DNA of 64,000 bases from Salipiger bermudensis HTCC2601 (GTDB lineage: Bacteria; Pseudomonadota; Alphaproteobacteria; Rhodobacterales; Rhodobacteraceae): NCBI RefSeq assembly GCF_000153725.1, contig NZ_DS022277.1, positions 377,437 through 441,436 of the forward strand, given 5' to 3'. Below, piece by piece: positions 35,368 through 43,704 of the stretch. Each line of letters starts with the position of its first letter. The stretch's first letter is position 1. The translations under genes were made by a program, and so were the position numbers. The notes below the pieces were generated by a model. That model saw only the letters and a program-made list of their open reading frames with translations. It ran no database searches and was not told the origin of the DNA.

Positions 35368-36516
35368 TCAGCCCTCCCCCAGATAGCCGGCCGCGAGCCC
35401 GTCGCGGATCTGCGTCGCGTCGATCCCCCAGTCGCTGAGCGCGACCTGCGTGTCGGCCCCGGCGCGGGCGGGCGCCTGCCGCACCGTTGCCGGCGTTTGC
35501 GAGAAGCGCGGCGCCGGGCGGGGATGCTCCGCCCCGTCGAGCCACGTGAACGCCGCGCGCGCGGTGCTTTGCGGGTGGCGCGAAGCCTCCGCGAGGCTCA
35601 GCACCGGGCTCACGCAGGCATCGCTGCCGGCAAAGACCAGTTCCCACTCCGCCCGGCTGCGCTTGCGGAAGCGCGCCGCGAAGAGCGACCGCAGCTCGCC
35701 CCAGTTGGCGCGATCCTCGCGGGATGGCAGCGCCGCCGGATCGAGCCCGAGCCCGGTCACGAAGGGGATGTAGAAGCGCTGCTCGAGCGCCCCGACCGCC
35801 ATCCAGCCGCCATCGCGTGTCTCGTAGGTGCAATACCACGGCGCGCCGCCATCGAGCGCATTCTGCCCCCGGCCCTCGTGGAGCCGGTCGTTCTGGAGGA
35901 AGCCACGAAACACCGTGAGCAGGCTCGACACGCCGTCGATCATCGCCGCATCGACGACCTGTCCGCCGCCCCCCGAACGCGCGTGATGCAGGGCGCAGAC
36001 CGTGCCGAAGGCGAGGTAGAGCGCCCCGCCTCCGTAATCGCCCACGAGGTTGAGCGGCGGCACCGGCGCCCCGCCAGCGGGGCCGATCATCGCCAGCGCA
36101 CCGGTCAGGGCGATGTAGTTGATGTCATGGCCGGCGGCCTGTGCCAGAGGCCCGTCCTGCCCCCAGCCGGTGGCGCGGCCATAGACCAGCTTGGGATTTC
36201 GGGCCAGGCAGGTGTCGGGCCCGAGGCCCAGCCGTTCCATCACGCCGGGCCGATAGCCCTCGATCAGGATGTCGGCCTGCGCCACCAGTTCAAGCAGCGT
36301 CGCTCGGCCGGCGCTGGACTTGAGGTCGATGCCAGCGGAGCGCTTGTTCCGCCCGCGCAGGTCCTGCGCATCCTCGGCACCGACGCCGCGCTCCACCGGT
36401 GTGATACGGTCGACGCGAAGCACATCCGCGCCCATGTCGCCAAGCAGCATGCCGCAGAACGGCACCGGCCCCATGCCGGCCAGTTCGAGCACCCGAACCC
36501 CTTCCAGTGGCCCCAT
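35368..36516 (-). CDS. Family III CoA transferase, alpha-methylacyl-CoA racemase-like
   Basis: A 382-residue CaiB/BaiF-fold protein that resembles alpha-methylacyl-CoA racemase more than the other two family members: RNKRSAGIDLK, GHDINYIALTGAL (catalytic His and Asp region in AMACR), LVGDYGGGALYLAFG and GGQVVDAAMIDG. AMACR epimerises 2-methylacyl-CoA so that branched side chains can enter beta-oxidation. If that role holds, it points to a methyl-branched substrate. GGGAGGA precedes the ATG at 36516. It is divergent from etfB, with a perfect inverted repeat between. Confidence 0.87.
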   Translation of the reverse strand: MGPLEGVRVLELAGMGPVPFCGMLLGDMGADVLRVDRITPVERGVGAEDAQDLRGRNKRSAGIDLKSSAGRATLLELVAQADILIEGYRPGVMERLGLGPDTCLARNPKLVYGRATGWGQDGPLAQAAGHDINYIALTGALAMIGPAGGAPVPPLNLVGDYGGGALYLAFGTVCALHHARSGGGGQVVDAAMIDGVSSLLTVFRGFLQNDRLHEGRGQNALDGGAPWYCTYETRDGGWMAVGALEQRFYIPFVTGLGLDPAALPSREDRANWGELRSLFAARFRKRSRAEWELVFAGSDACVSPVLSLAEASRHPQSTARAAFTWLDGAEHPRPAPRFSQTPATVRQAPARAGADTQVALSDWGIDATQIRDGLAAGYLGEG

Positions 36517-36606
36517 CTTTCCTCCCTCGCGCGGCCTTTCCCGCGCTCTCGTCCTGTCCGGACTGTGCCACGGAATGGGCGCCGGCGAACCCCGGGAGGC
36601 TCTGCG

Positions 36607-36623
36607 CATAGGGTCTGCCTATG
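36607..36623. promoter_or_regulatory. Candidate operator, perfect CATAGG-N5-CCTATG
   Basis: Perfect inverted repeat with reversed half-site order, between the divergent racemase-like gene (start 36516) and etfB (start 36728). Confidence 0.55.
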
Positions 36624-36727
36624 GCGCGCCCAGAGGGCCGATCTCTCGTAGACCGGGGCGAAATATGCTCTAGCTCCGCCTCAGGCCCCGACAGGGGAAG
36701 ACCGAAACGCGACAGGAGAGACCGCCG

Positions 36728-37483
36728 ATGAAGGTGCTTGTGCCCGTGAAGCGCGTGATCGACTACAACGTGAAGGTTCGTGTGAAAGCGGACGGAAGCG
36801 GCGTCGATCTGGCCAACGTGAAGATGTCGATGAACCCGTTCGACGAAATCGCCGTCGAAGAGGCCATCCGCCTCAAGGAAGCCGGCAAGGCCGAGGAAGT
36901 GATCGTCGTCTCGATCGGCGTCAAGCAGGCGCAGGAGACCCTGCGCACCGGTCTCGCCATGGGCGCCGACCGCGCCATCCTGGTGACCGCCGCCGATGAC
37001 GTGCACGAGGATATCGAGCCGCTGGCCGTGGCCAAGCTTCTGGCCGCCATCGTCAAGGAAGAAGAGCCGGGCCTGGTGATCTGCGGCAAGCAGGCCATCG
37101 ACAACGACCTCAACGCCACCGGCCAGATGCTGGCGGCGCTGACCGGCTACGCCCAGGCGACCAACGCCAACTCGCTCGAGGTCGACGGCGACGCCGCCAC
37201 CGTGGCGCGCGAGGTCGACGGCGGCCTGCAGACCATCAAGGTCAAGCTGCCCGCCATCGTCACCACCGACCTGCGCCTCAACGAGCCGCGCTACGCCTCG
37301 CTGCCCAACATCATGAAGGCGAAGAAGAAGCCGCTCGACGAGAAGACCCCCGCCGATTACGGCGTCGACGTCGCGCCGCGGCTCGAGATCGTCAAGACCG
37401 CCGAGCCGGCGGAACGCGCCGCGGGCATCATGGTGGGCTCGGTCGACGAGCTGGTCGAGAACTCAAGGAAAGGTGCGATCTGA
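36728..37483 (+). CDS. etfB: Electron transfer flavoprotein, beta subunit
   Basis: A 251-residue ETF beta subunit opening [20 protein letters not shown], with the [21 protein letters not shown]/partner region and the C-terminal recognition stretch [15 protein letters not shown]. With the alpha subunit it carries electrons from acyl-CoA dehydrogenases to the respiratory chain. The stop overlaps the etfA start (TGATG), indicating translational coupling. Expression with the catabolic genes is suggested by the operator-like repeat upstream. Confidence 0.97.
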   Translation: MKVLVPVKRVIDYNVKVRVKADGSGVDLANVKMSMNPFDEIAVEEAIRLKEAGKAEEVIVVSIGVKQAQETLRTGLAMGADRAILVTAADDVHEDIEPLAVAKLLAAIVKEEEPGLVICGKQAIDNDLNATGQMLAALTGYAQATNANSLEVDGDAATVAREVDGGLQTIKVKLPAIVTTDLRLNEPRYASLPNIMKAKKKPLDEKTPADYGVDVAPRLEIVKTAEPAERAAGIMVGSVDELVENSRKGAI

Positions 37484-38404
37484 TGGCTGTTCTCCTTATT
37501 GCAGAAATCATGACGGCACGCTGGCGATGGACGCACGCCAAGCCGTGCAGCCGCCGCGCCGCTGGGCGACGTGACCGTGCTGGCCGTGGGCGCCACCGCC
37601 AAGGACGCCGCCGACGAGGCCGCGACCATCGAGGGCGTGTCCAAGGTGCTGGTCGCCGAGGATGCGCTTTACGGCCACCGTCTGGCGGAGCCCACCGCGG
37701 CGCTGATCGTGTCGCTCGCCGGCGATTACAGCCACATCGTGGCCCCGGCGACCACCGATGCGAAGAACATCCTGCCCCGCGTCGCGGCGCTGCTGGACGT
37801 GATGGTGCTGACCGATGTCACCTCCGTGGTTGATGCCGACACCTTCGAGCGCCCGGTCTATGCCGGCAACGCCATGCAGACGGTAAAGTCGAAGGATGAA
37901 AAGAAGGTTATCACCTTCCGCACCTCGACCTTCGACGCCGCCGCCACCGGCGGCTCGGCCGCGGTCGAGGACATCGCCGCCGCCGAGGACCCGGCGCTGT
38001 CGGAATGGGTCGAGGACAAGGTGGCCGAGAGCGACCGCCCCGAGCTGACCTCGGCCAAGATCGTCGTCTCCGGCGGTCGCGGCGTGGGCTCGGAAGAGGA
38101 TTTCGTGATCATCGAGAAGCTCGCCGACAAGCTTGGCGCCGCCGTGGGCGCCTCGCGCGCCGCGGTCGACTCGGGCTTTGCCCCGAACGACTGGCAGGTC
38201 GGCCAGACCGGCAAGGTCGTGGCCCCGGATCTCTACGTCGCCTGCGGCATCTCGGGGGCGATCCAGCACCTTGCCGGCATGAAGGACAGCAAGATCATCG
38301 TCGCGATCAACAAGGACGAAGAGGCGCCGATCTTCCAGGTCGCCGATTTCGGCCTCGTGGCGGACCTCTTCGAAGCGGTGCCGGCGCTGACCGAAAAGGT
38401 CTGA
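37483..38404 (+). pseudogene. etfA: Electron transfer flavoprotein alpha subunit, frameshifted near N-terminus
   Basis: The start ATG overlaps the etfB stop and encodes MAVLLIAE as expected, but the frame is then lost. Three frames are needed to rebuild the normal protein: the start frame to about 37506, a second from about 37515 (GTLAMDA), and a third from about 37547 that runs intact to the stop at 38404 (AAAPLGDVTVLAVGATAKD, then the FAD domain with SGGRGVGS and [15 protein letters not shown]). At least two single-base deletions within about 45 bp explain this; up to five would restore the usual TAKAV sequence. The downstream part looks fully conserved, so a sequencing or assembly error is as likely as true inactivation. 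A restart at GTG 37571 would give 277 residues without the first strand. Confidence 0.88.
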
Positions 38405-38426
38405 GCCCCGCGCCGGAGACAGCGAA

Positions 38427-38460
38427 AGGCCCGTCGGAAACGGCGGGCCTCTTTCGTTGC
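38427..38460 (+). terminator. Probable terminator after etfA
   Basis: Nine-bp stem with one G-T pair (38427-38435 with 38442-38450) followed by CTTTCGTT. Confidence 0.6.
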
Positions 38461-38538
38461 AGGGGCGTGGCGAAAGGCTTTGCCACGCCCTCGAGGCAGA
38501 CGCGCCGGCCCCTCAGGCCCCGGCGCGCAGCCCGAGGA

Positions 38539-39798
38539 TCAGGCCTTGTGCAGGATCACCGGCACGCTCTCCCAGGTGTCGTGAAGGTTGTCATGCGGGC
38601 GCTGTGGCGGGTTGTCCGGGTCAAGCTCGGCCCCGAGCTCATACATCGCCTTGAGCAGCCGCACCGCGGTGCCGTGGGTGCCGTGCTTGGCGTCGCCCTT
38701 GTTCATGATCCCGGTCACCAGGTTCTGGCCGATGCAGGAATGCTTGCCGATGCCGAAGGTCATGCCCCAGGCCTTCTTGCCCTTGGGCACTTCGCGATGG
38801 ATGTTGAAATAGCGACCGTCCTCGCCGAAGGCTTCGACGTTGGCCACCGGAGCATGGATCGCCACCATCTCGCCCGATGCGACCTTGCGGCCGGTGCTCA
38901 ATTCCACATCACGGGTCGCCTTGCGGAAGCGCGCGGGCGTTGTCTGGTGCAGGCGGAAGGCCTCGGCGATGGCCCGGTGCAACCACTCCGGATCCGTGAG
39001 ATTGGGACGGTCCTCGGGGTGTTCCTTGATCCACTCGTCGATGTGCACGAAGGCATGCGGGAGCATGTGGCTGGTGGTCTTGATCGAGCCGGTGAGGAAC
39101 TGCGCGCAGTGCCGCCAGACATAGGGGACGCGCTTGTCATCGTCCGGGCGCGACAGGTCTTCGGCAAGGCAGAGCGACATCAGCACGTCCCGCGGCAGGT
39201 CGGCGGCCTCGATCTCGCCCGCCTTGTGCTGCTTGGCCAGCGCGATGCGTCGGTCGAGCGAGGCCTGCATCCACTCATCGGCCAGCGCCTGCAGCGCGTC
39301 CTTGCCCTTCTGGATGATGGCACCGGGATTGGTGGCCGAGGAATAGCTCGCCGTCGTGGCGGCGCTCACCGCCAGCACCATGTCGCGGAAGCGCTCGGTG
39401 GCTTGCTTGCTGTCAACGCCGTCGACGCCGGTCACACGGGCCGAAATCCGCGTCAGCGCGGCGTGGATCAGCGGCACCACGTCGGCGCGCACCTTGCCGT
39501 CCTCGCCGCGGGTCGAGGTCATCTCGGCAATCGAGTCCTGGATCGCCGGCTCGACCAGCTGAAGCTCGTAATAGGCCACCGCCTGGCGCGACATCAGCGG
39601 CGCGAACAGGCGGGTCAGCTCGGAATGCTGCTCGCCCTCGGCCATGATCAGCGTGTCCTCGAGGAAGATGAAGCGCTCATCCGCGCCGGCCATCACGAAG
39701 TCCTGCGACTTCATGATTTCCTCGATCTCGTCGTAGGTATCGATGCGTTGAAGCTTGTTCACGAAGTCCGGCACCGCCGGATCCATCACGGGCTGCAT
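38539..39798 (-). CDS. Cytochrome P450
   Basis: A 419-residue soluble bacterial P450 with heme ligand Cys355 (FGIGKHSCIG) and the ExxR pair Glu279-Arg282. It would hydroxylate a substrate using electrons from a ferredoxin or other partner; no ferredoxin gene is visible nearby. The I-helix reads TGSIKTTS, so Lys240 stands where most P450s have Asp or Glu before Thr, and the loop is one residue longer than the usual AGxET. This could change oxygen activation. The ATG at 39798 follows GGAGGAG. It is divergent from a CMD-family gene at 40056. Confidence 0.93.
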   Translation of the reverse strand: MQPVMDPAVPDFVNKLQRIDTYDEIEEIMKSQDFVMAGADERFIFLEDTLIMAEGEQHSELTRLFAPLMSRQAVAYYELQLVEPAIQDSIAEMTSTRGEDGKVRADVVPLIHAALTRISARVTGVDGVDSKQATERFRDMVLAVSAATTASYSSATNPGAIIQKGKDALQALADEWMQASLDRRIALAKQHKAGEIEAADLPRDVLMSLCLAEDLSRPDDDKRVPYVWRHCAQFLTGSIKTTSHMLPHAFVHIDEWIKEHPEDRPNLTDPEWLHRAIAEAFRLHQTTPARFRKATRDVELSTGRKVASGEMVAIHAPVANVEAFGEDGRYFNIHREVPKGKKAWGMTFGIGKHSCIGQNLVTGIMNKGDAKHGTHGTAVRLLKAMYELGAELDPDNPPQRPHDNLHDTWESVPVILHKA

Positions 39799-39947
39799 GG
39801 GCTTTCTCCTCCTTCGGGGACGCGGCGGGCCCTGCCGGGCGGCGCGCGATCGGCTGATGATGGCGGCAGCGCGGGCCCCTCTCCCGCTCTGCGAACAGCA
39901 AAACGCTATCCCACCCCCCGTAAGCTGGAAACGGGGCCCGCCACCGC

Positions 39948-39953
39948 CATAGG
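39948..39953. promoter_or_regulatory. CATAGG half-site between P450 and CMD-family genes
   Basis: Hexamer about 150 bp from the P450 start and 103 bp from the divergent CMD-family start. Confidence 0.35.
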
Positions 39954-40055
39954 CCGAAGCTTGGGCGGCCATCCACTTCTGCCTCCCTGTCGCCCGGGGC
40001 CGCTTGGTGTGATCATCGTGGCGACCCGTTTCAAACGCCATCGGAAGGACAAGAG

Positions 40056-40370
40056 ATGAGCAAAGCCACCGTTTACGATGCGGTTCCCGAGTTCGGGCGC
40101 CTGCGCGACACCGTTCTCTACGACGACGTCTGGAACCAGCCCGAGCTGAACAAGCGCGACCGCAGCCTCGTGACCTGCGCGGTGCTCGCGGCGCTTGGCA
40201 AGAATGCCGAACTCGAGCATCACATGAAGCTCGCCGTCGAGAACGGCGTGGCGGTGGACGAGTTGCGCGGGCTGGTGGTGCAGGTCGCCTTCTACGCCGG
40301 CTGGCCCTGCGCCGTGAACGCGGCGAAATCCGGCATGGCGCTGTTCGAGGCAAACCCGCCAAAGGCCTGA
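40056..40370 (+). CDS. Carboxymuconolactone decarboxylase (CMD) family protein
   Basis: A 104-residue all-helical protein of the CMD/AhpD-like fold, with the RDRSLVTCAVLAALGKNAEL and HHMKLAVENGV helices and a C-terminal YAGWPCAVNAA. It lacks the CxxC of AhpD, so it is not a classical peroxidase partner. PcaC-type enzymes decarboxylate 4-carboxymuconolactone, but many family members have unknown roles, and no protocatechuate genes occur here. AAGGACAAGAG precedes the ATG. It is divergent from the P450 gene. Confidence 0.85.
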   Translation: MSKATVYDAVPEFGRLRDTVLYDDVWNQPELNKRDRSLVTCAVLAALGKNAELEHHMKLAVENGVAVDELRGLVVQVAFYAGWPCAVNAAKSGMALFEANPPKA

Positions 40371-40439
40371 CGCCACCGCGCGCAGCCATGACTCTCCCGC
40401 AATGCCGCGTTGCAGCATCAAGGGTGGTTCGGGCGGGGT

Positions 40440-40489
40440 GGGTCTCCTAAATTGTGATCAAGCAACATTATGCACGATTCAGGAGACCC
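40440..40489 (+). promoter_or_regulatory. Long imperfect hairpin covering the ribosome site of a small ORF
   Basis: Arms 40440-40456 and 40473-40489 pair over 17 positions: 9 bp perfect, one A-C mismatch, then 7 bp with one G-U, around a 16-nt loop. The right arm contains the AGGAG ribosome site for the ATG at 40493, so the folded RNA would block translation. It could instead act as an operator in DNA form. Confidence 0.6.
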
Positions 40490-40492
40490 GAG

Positions 40493-40615
40493 ATGGACCA
40501 CTCAAAGAACGCCAAAGTCATCGCCGAAGCCCAAGCCTACCGCAGCGCCGTGATCCGCGACTTCTTCGCGAAGCTGTTCGGCGGCCAGGCACACGGTCAC
40601 GCCGTCCACCACTAA
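40493..40615 (+). CDS. Small 40-residue protein, function unknown
   Basis: A short reading frame with a good AGGAG site, encoding MDHSKNAKVIAEAQAYRSAV and then a basic-aromatic stretch (IRDFFAKLFGG) and a His-rich tail (HGHAVHH). The amphipathic YRSAVIRDFFAKLF segment looks like the short conserved proteins common in Rhodobacteraceae, some with a DUF1127-like arginine/aromatic pattern, but I cannot name it. It is flanked by a strong upstream hairpin and a terminator at 40661, so it is probably a separate small transcript. Its size would make most gene finders miss it. Confidence 0.65.
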   Translation: MDHSKNAKVIAEAQAYRSAVIRDFFAKLFGGQAHGHAVHH

Positions 40616-40660
40616 GCCCGACGCCGCGGGATCCTCTCCCGCCGCAAGCCGGCACGAAAT

Positions 40661-40699
40661 CGCCCCACAGCCTGACCGGCTGCGGGGCGTTTCTCGTTT
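40661..40699 (+). terminator. Rho-independent terminator after the small ORF
   Basis: Twelve-position stem with one mismatch (40661-40672 with 40678-40689) followed by a T-rich tail TTTCTCGTTTC. Confidence 0.8.
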
Positions 40700-40753
40700 C
40701 GGGCCTGTGTTTTCGAGCGGCGCAAACCGGGCGCGGGCGCCCGGCGCGCCGGC

Positions 40754-42145
40754 TCAGGCGCCGGCCAGCAGCAGCGCCGTCACCTCCGAGGCCGGGCGAT
40801 CGGGCTTCATCTCCTCGACCATCGCCCAGAGCCGGTCGGCCTGGGCCTTGCCGATGAAGGCCACCGTCAGGTCGTCGAGCTTGGTCATGTGCTCTTCGGG
40901 CGTGAACGGCTTCTTGGGCGAGCCTTTCGATTGCTCCTCGAAGATGTGCTGGCTGGTGCCGTCCTTGAAATGCACCGTCACGTCGGCAACGAAATACGGG
41001 TAGCTCGCGTCGAGCTCGGGGCTGATCTCGATCTTCACCTTCTCGAGCATGTCGCGCACTTCCGAGCCTGGACCAAGATCGATCTCGCCGTCGAGGATGG
41101 CCTTGTGCGCGGTGAACCCGTTGCCCTTGCCCAGCACCGACAGCGCCATCTGCGCCGGCAGTGAATACTGCACCTCCTCGATGTTTCGAGGGGTGTAGAT
41201 GTTCACGTTGCGGGTGCCGACGATGCTGTTGACCATGGTCTGCACCTTGGCATCGATGCGCTCGATCTCCCCGGCACGGTCGCGCACATGCTCCATCGCC
41301 TCGATGTAGGAGAAGGTGCAGGCGCAGCAGCAATAGGCCTTGTAGGACAGGCCCGGCATGAAGTTCGGCGTCTCTGGCAGAAAATCGGCGATGGCCTCAT
41401 CGCCCACGGTCTTGTCGCAGAACATCTTGTAGAGACCGCGGTTTCCAGTGAGGAAGTTGCGCGGCCCGGTGATGCCGGCGCGGGCCAGCTCGGCGGATTC
41501 GATGCCGCTGCGCACGCAGATCCCCGCATGCACCCGCTTGATCGAGCCACCGCTCGAGGCGTATTCCGTCGGCCCCGACGCGTGGCTGAGCGCGATGGCG
41601 AGCGCATGGAAGGTCTCTTCCTCGTCGAGACCGTACATCTTGGCCGCCAGTGCCGCGATGCCGAAGCCACCCCAGATCGCGTGCGGCTGCCAGCCCTCGT
41701 TGAGCACCGCCGGCGAGCCCCATTTACCGATCCGCACATAGGTCTCGTAGCCGACCACGAGCGCGGTGATCACCGTCTTCAGATCGGCCCCCATCTCTTC
41801 GCCCATGGCGAAGGCGGCGGGCACCACGGCGCAGCCCGGATGGGCGTTGCCGAAGAAATCGTCATACTCGAAGCCGTGGCCGTAGGTTGCGTTGAGATAG
41901 GCCGCATCGACCGCTGCCGCCTTGGTCTCGCCGTCGCCGACGATGGTGGCCTTGCCGGGGCGCGGATCGCGGAACGCCCGGGCCTTTTGCGACCAGGGCA
42001 GCTGCGAGGCCCCGATCTGGATCGCGAACTGGTCGCGCGTCAGCATCTTGAGCGCCGCAAGGGTCGCGTCGTCGATATCCTCATAGCTGAAATTCACCAC
42101 AAATTTCGCCACCGCCCGTTCCAGCGTCAGTGTGTCGCCGTCCAT
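40754..42145 (-). CDS. MmgE/PrpD family protein
   Basis: A 463-residue MmgE/PrpD-fold protein; relatives include 2-methylcitrate dehydratase, cis-aconitate decarboxylase and several hydratases. Family blocks: ATYGHGFEYDD, HPGCAVVPAAFA, GYETYVRIGKW, and GSIKRVHAGICVRSGI. Where the family has K-x-YPCCxxxH it reads KAYCCCACTFSYIEA, giving Cys272-274 and Cys276, and the usual His is replaced. It is expected to hydrate or dehydrate a polycarboxylate or acyl substrate. The ATG at 42145 follows GGAGGGG. The gene stands alone, downstream of a CATAGG half-site. Confidence 0.87.
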   Translation of the reverse strand: MDGDTLTLERAVAKFVVNFSYEDIDDATLAALKMLTRDQFAIQIGASQLPWSQKARAFRDPRPGKATIVGDGETKAAAVDAAYLNATYGHGFEYDDFFGNAHPGCAVVPAAFAMGEEMGADLKTVITALVVGYETYVRIGKWGSPAVLNEGWQPHAIWGGFGIAALAAKMYGLDEEETFHALAIALSHASGPTEYASSGGSIKRVHAGICVRSGIESAELARAGITGPRNFLTGNRGLYKMFCDKTVGDEAIADFLPETPNFMPGLSYKAYCCCACTFSYIEAMEHVRDRAGEIERIDAKVQTMVNSIVGTRNVNIYTPRNIEEVQYSLPAQMALSVLGKGNGFTAHKAILDGEIDLGPGSEVRDMLEKVKIEISPELDASYPYFVADVTVHFKDGTSQHIFEEQSKGSPKKPFTPEEHMTKLDDLTVAFIGKAQADRLWAMVEEMKPDRPASEVTALLLAGA

Positions 42146-42279
42146 GAACCCCTCCCGTTCCTGTCTCTGTTCCGTGCGCGCACCCGCGCCTTGCTGCGTG
42201 CAGACTGGCACCGGCGGCGGCAATGTTCCATCATGTCCGGGCCGGTTTACCGGCTCTCCCGGTTTGATCCGACGGCACC

Positions 42280-42285
42280 CATAGG
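42280..42285. promoter_or_regulatory. CATAGG half-site upstream of MmgE/PrpD gene
   Basis: Hexamer about 135 bp upstream of the start at 42145. Confidence 0.3.
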
Positions 42286-42319
42286 CAATGACTGGTGGCT
42301 CAGTGGGACCGGACCCGCG

Positions 42320-43411
42320 TCAGCCGAAGACCCCTCGCATCCCCGCATCAGGAAAGGCCGTGTCGAAGCGCGCGCAGTAGCGTGACACGATCTCGCGCAG
42401 TTCCGTCTCGCCGGTCTCGCGCATCAGCGCCACCGGCGGCCTTCCAAAGCGCAGCGCCAGCCGCGCGCCGGTGTCGATGTCCTCGGGGCTGGCCACGTCC
42501 TCGGCCAGTTCCTCGAGCACCGGCAGGAACAGGGCCGCGCGCAAACGATCCGCGATCAGCCGCGCCAGCGCCGCATCGGGGGCCTCGGGCGCCTCGTCGA
42601 TCTGCCAGGCGTCCCCCGCCTCCCCCACTGCGATGAGCCCCGCCGCCGGGGCATAGCTCGGCCCCAGCGCGCCGAGATTGCGCACGGCGTTGAGATTGAT
42701 CCGGGGCTTGATGATGTTCATCACCGCGAAGGGCCCGATGGCAAGGTCGAACACCTCGCGGGCCACCATGTCGATCTGCCCGGGGCTGGCCAGCCCCTCG
42801 TCGGCGATGCGCACGGCCTCGTTGGTGTAGGGGCAGAAGAACCGGTTGACCGCGAAACCGTTGGCATCGCGGCAGGTCAGCGGCGTCTTGCCCATCGCGG
42901 TGACGTAGTCCAGCGCCAGCGCGAGACTGTCCTCAGACGTCGCCGCGCCGCGTACCACCTCGACCAGCGGGTTGATGTCGGCCGGGCTGAAGAAATGCAG
43001 CCCGAGGAACCGCCCGGGCTCAGGCAGGCAGCCGGCCAGATCGCTCACCCGCAGCGCGCTGGTGTTGGTCGCGACAACCGCCTCGTCGTCGAGATGCGGC
43101 GCAAGCCGGGTCAGAAGCCCGGTCTTCACCGCGAGATCCTCGAACACCGCTTCGATCACAAGCGCCGCCCCGGCCACCGCCTCCATGCGTGTCGAGAGGC
43201 TCAGCGCCGCCCGGCTGGCCTCGGCGCTCTCTGCGCTCATCCGGCCCTTCTCGACCATGCGCGCGAAAGCCTTGCCGATCCGCGCCTCGGCGGCGGCAAG
43301 CGCCGCTTCGGTGGTGTCGATCAGGGTCACCCGACAACCGCCCGCAAGCGCGCTGATGGCGATCCCACCCCCCATCGTACCGGCCCCGATGATGGCAACG
43401 GTCCTGCTCAT
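42320..43411 (-). CDS. 3-hydroxyacyl-CoA dehydrogenase
   Basis: A 363-residue 3-hydroxyacyl-CoA dehydrogenase with NAD motif GAGTMGGG (9-16), Glu in VIEAVFED, catalytic His139 (LGLHFFSPA) and the NP motif in INPLVEV. It oxidises (3S)-hydroxyacyl-CoA to 3-ketoacyl-CoA, the step before thiolase. The C-terminal domain continues with NGFAVNRFFCPYTNEA and a second helical region. GGAGGG precedes the ATG. Together with the SDR at 30750 it means the island encodes both (3S)- and possibly (3R)-specific dehydrogenases. Confidence 0.92.
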   Translation of the reverse strand: MSRTVAIIGAGTMGGGIAISALAGGCRVTLIDTTEAALAAAEARIGKAFARMVEKGRMSAESAEASRAALSLSTRMEAVAGAALVIEAVFEDLAVKTGLLTRLAPHLDDEAVVATNTSALRVSDLAGCLPEPGRFLGLHFFSPADINPLVEVVRGAATSEDSLALALDYVTAMGKTPLTCRDANGFAVNRFFCPYTNEAVRIADEGLASPGQIDMVAREVFDLAIGPFAVMNIIKPRINLNAVRNLGALGPSYAPAAGLIAVGEAGDAWQIDEAPEAPDAALARLIADRLRAALFLPVLEELAEDVASPEDIDTGARLALRFGRPPVALMRETGETELREIVSRYCARFDTAFPDAGMRGVFG

Positions 43412-43482
43412 GGCACATCCCTCCTTGTGACAGCGACAAACGCCCCTCGGCGAGGGCCGAAGGCTCAGAGCCTTCTTAGACA

Positions 43483-43488
43483 CCTATG
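43483..43488. promoter_or_regulatory. CCTATG half-site upstream of 3-hydroxyacyl-CoA dehydrogenase
   Basis: Hexamer 72 bp upstream of the start at 43411. A second hexamer, CATAGG at 43581-43586, lies in the same 293-bp divergent region. Confidence 0.35.
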
Positions 43489-43580
43489 CCCGACTTTAGG
43501 ACATCATGAGCCCCCGCCCCTCGACCCAGACTATGGTTCAGATAGGAAAACCCGGTGCGATGCGCAAAATATCCCGTGTT

Positions 43581-43586
43581 CATAGG
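43581..43586. promoter_or_regulatory. CATAGG half-site upstream of GntR/UTRA regulator gene
   Basis: Hexamer 119 bp upstream of the start at 43705. Confidence 0.35.
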
Positions 43587-43704
43587 CCGGTTCTGGCATC
43601 TTGACGTCACGCCTCACACTAGGTCGTCACTTGGATCTAGGAGACAATACATGAACGGTGTTAGAGGATAGGACCCTCACCCCTCAGAGAATCCGGGAGG
43701 CCCA

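Noticed and set aside
35347..36651. Plus-strand open frame opposite the racemase-like gene
   Set aside because: Antisense shadow of a well-supported CaiB-family gene.
40056..40370. PcaC in a protocatechuate pathway
   Set aside because: No pcaGHB or other beta-ketoadipate genes nearby; the fold is used for many functions.
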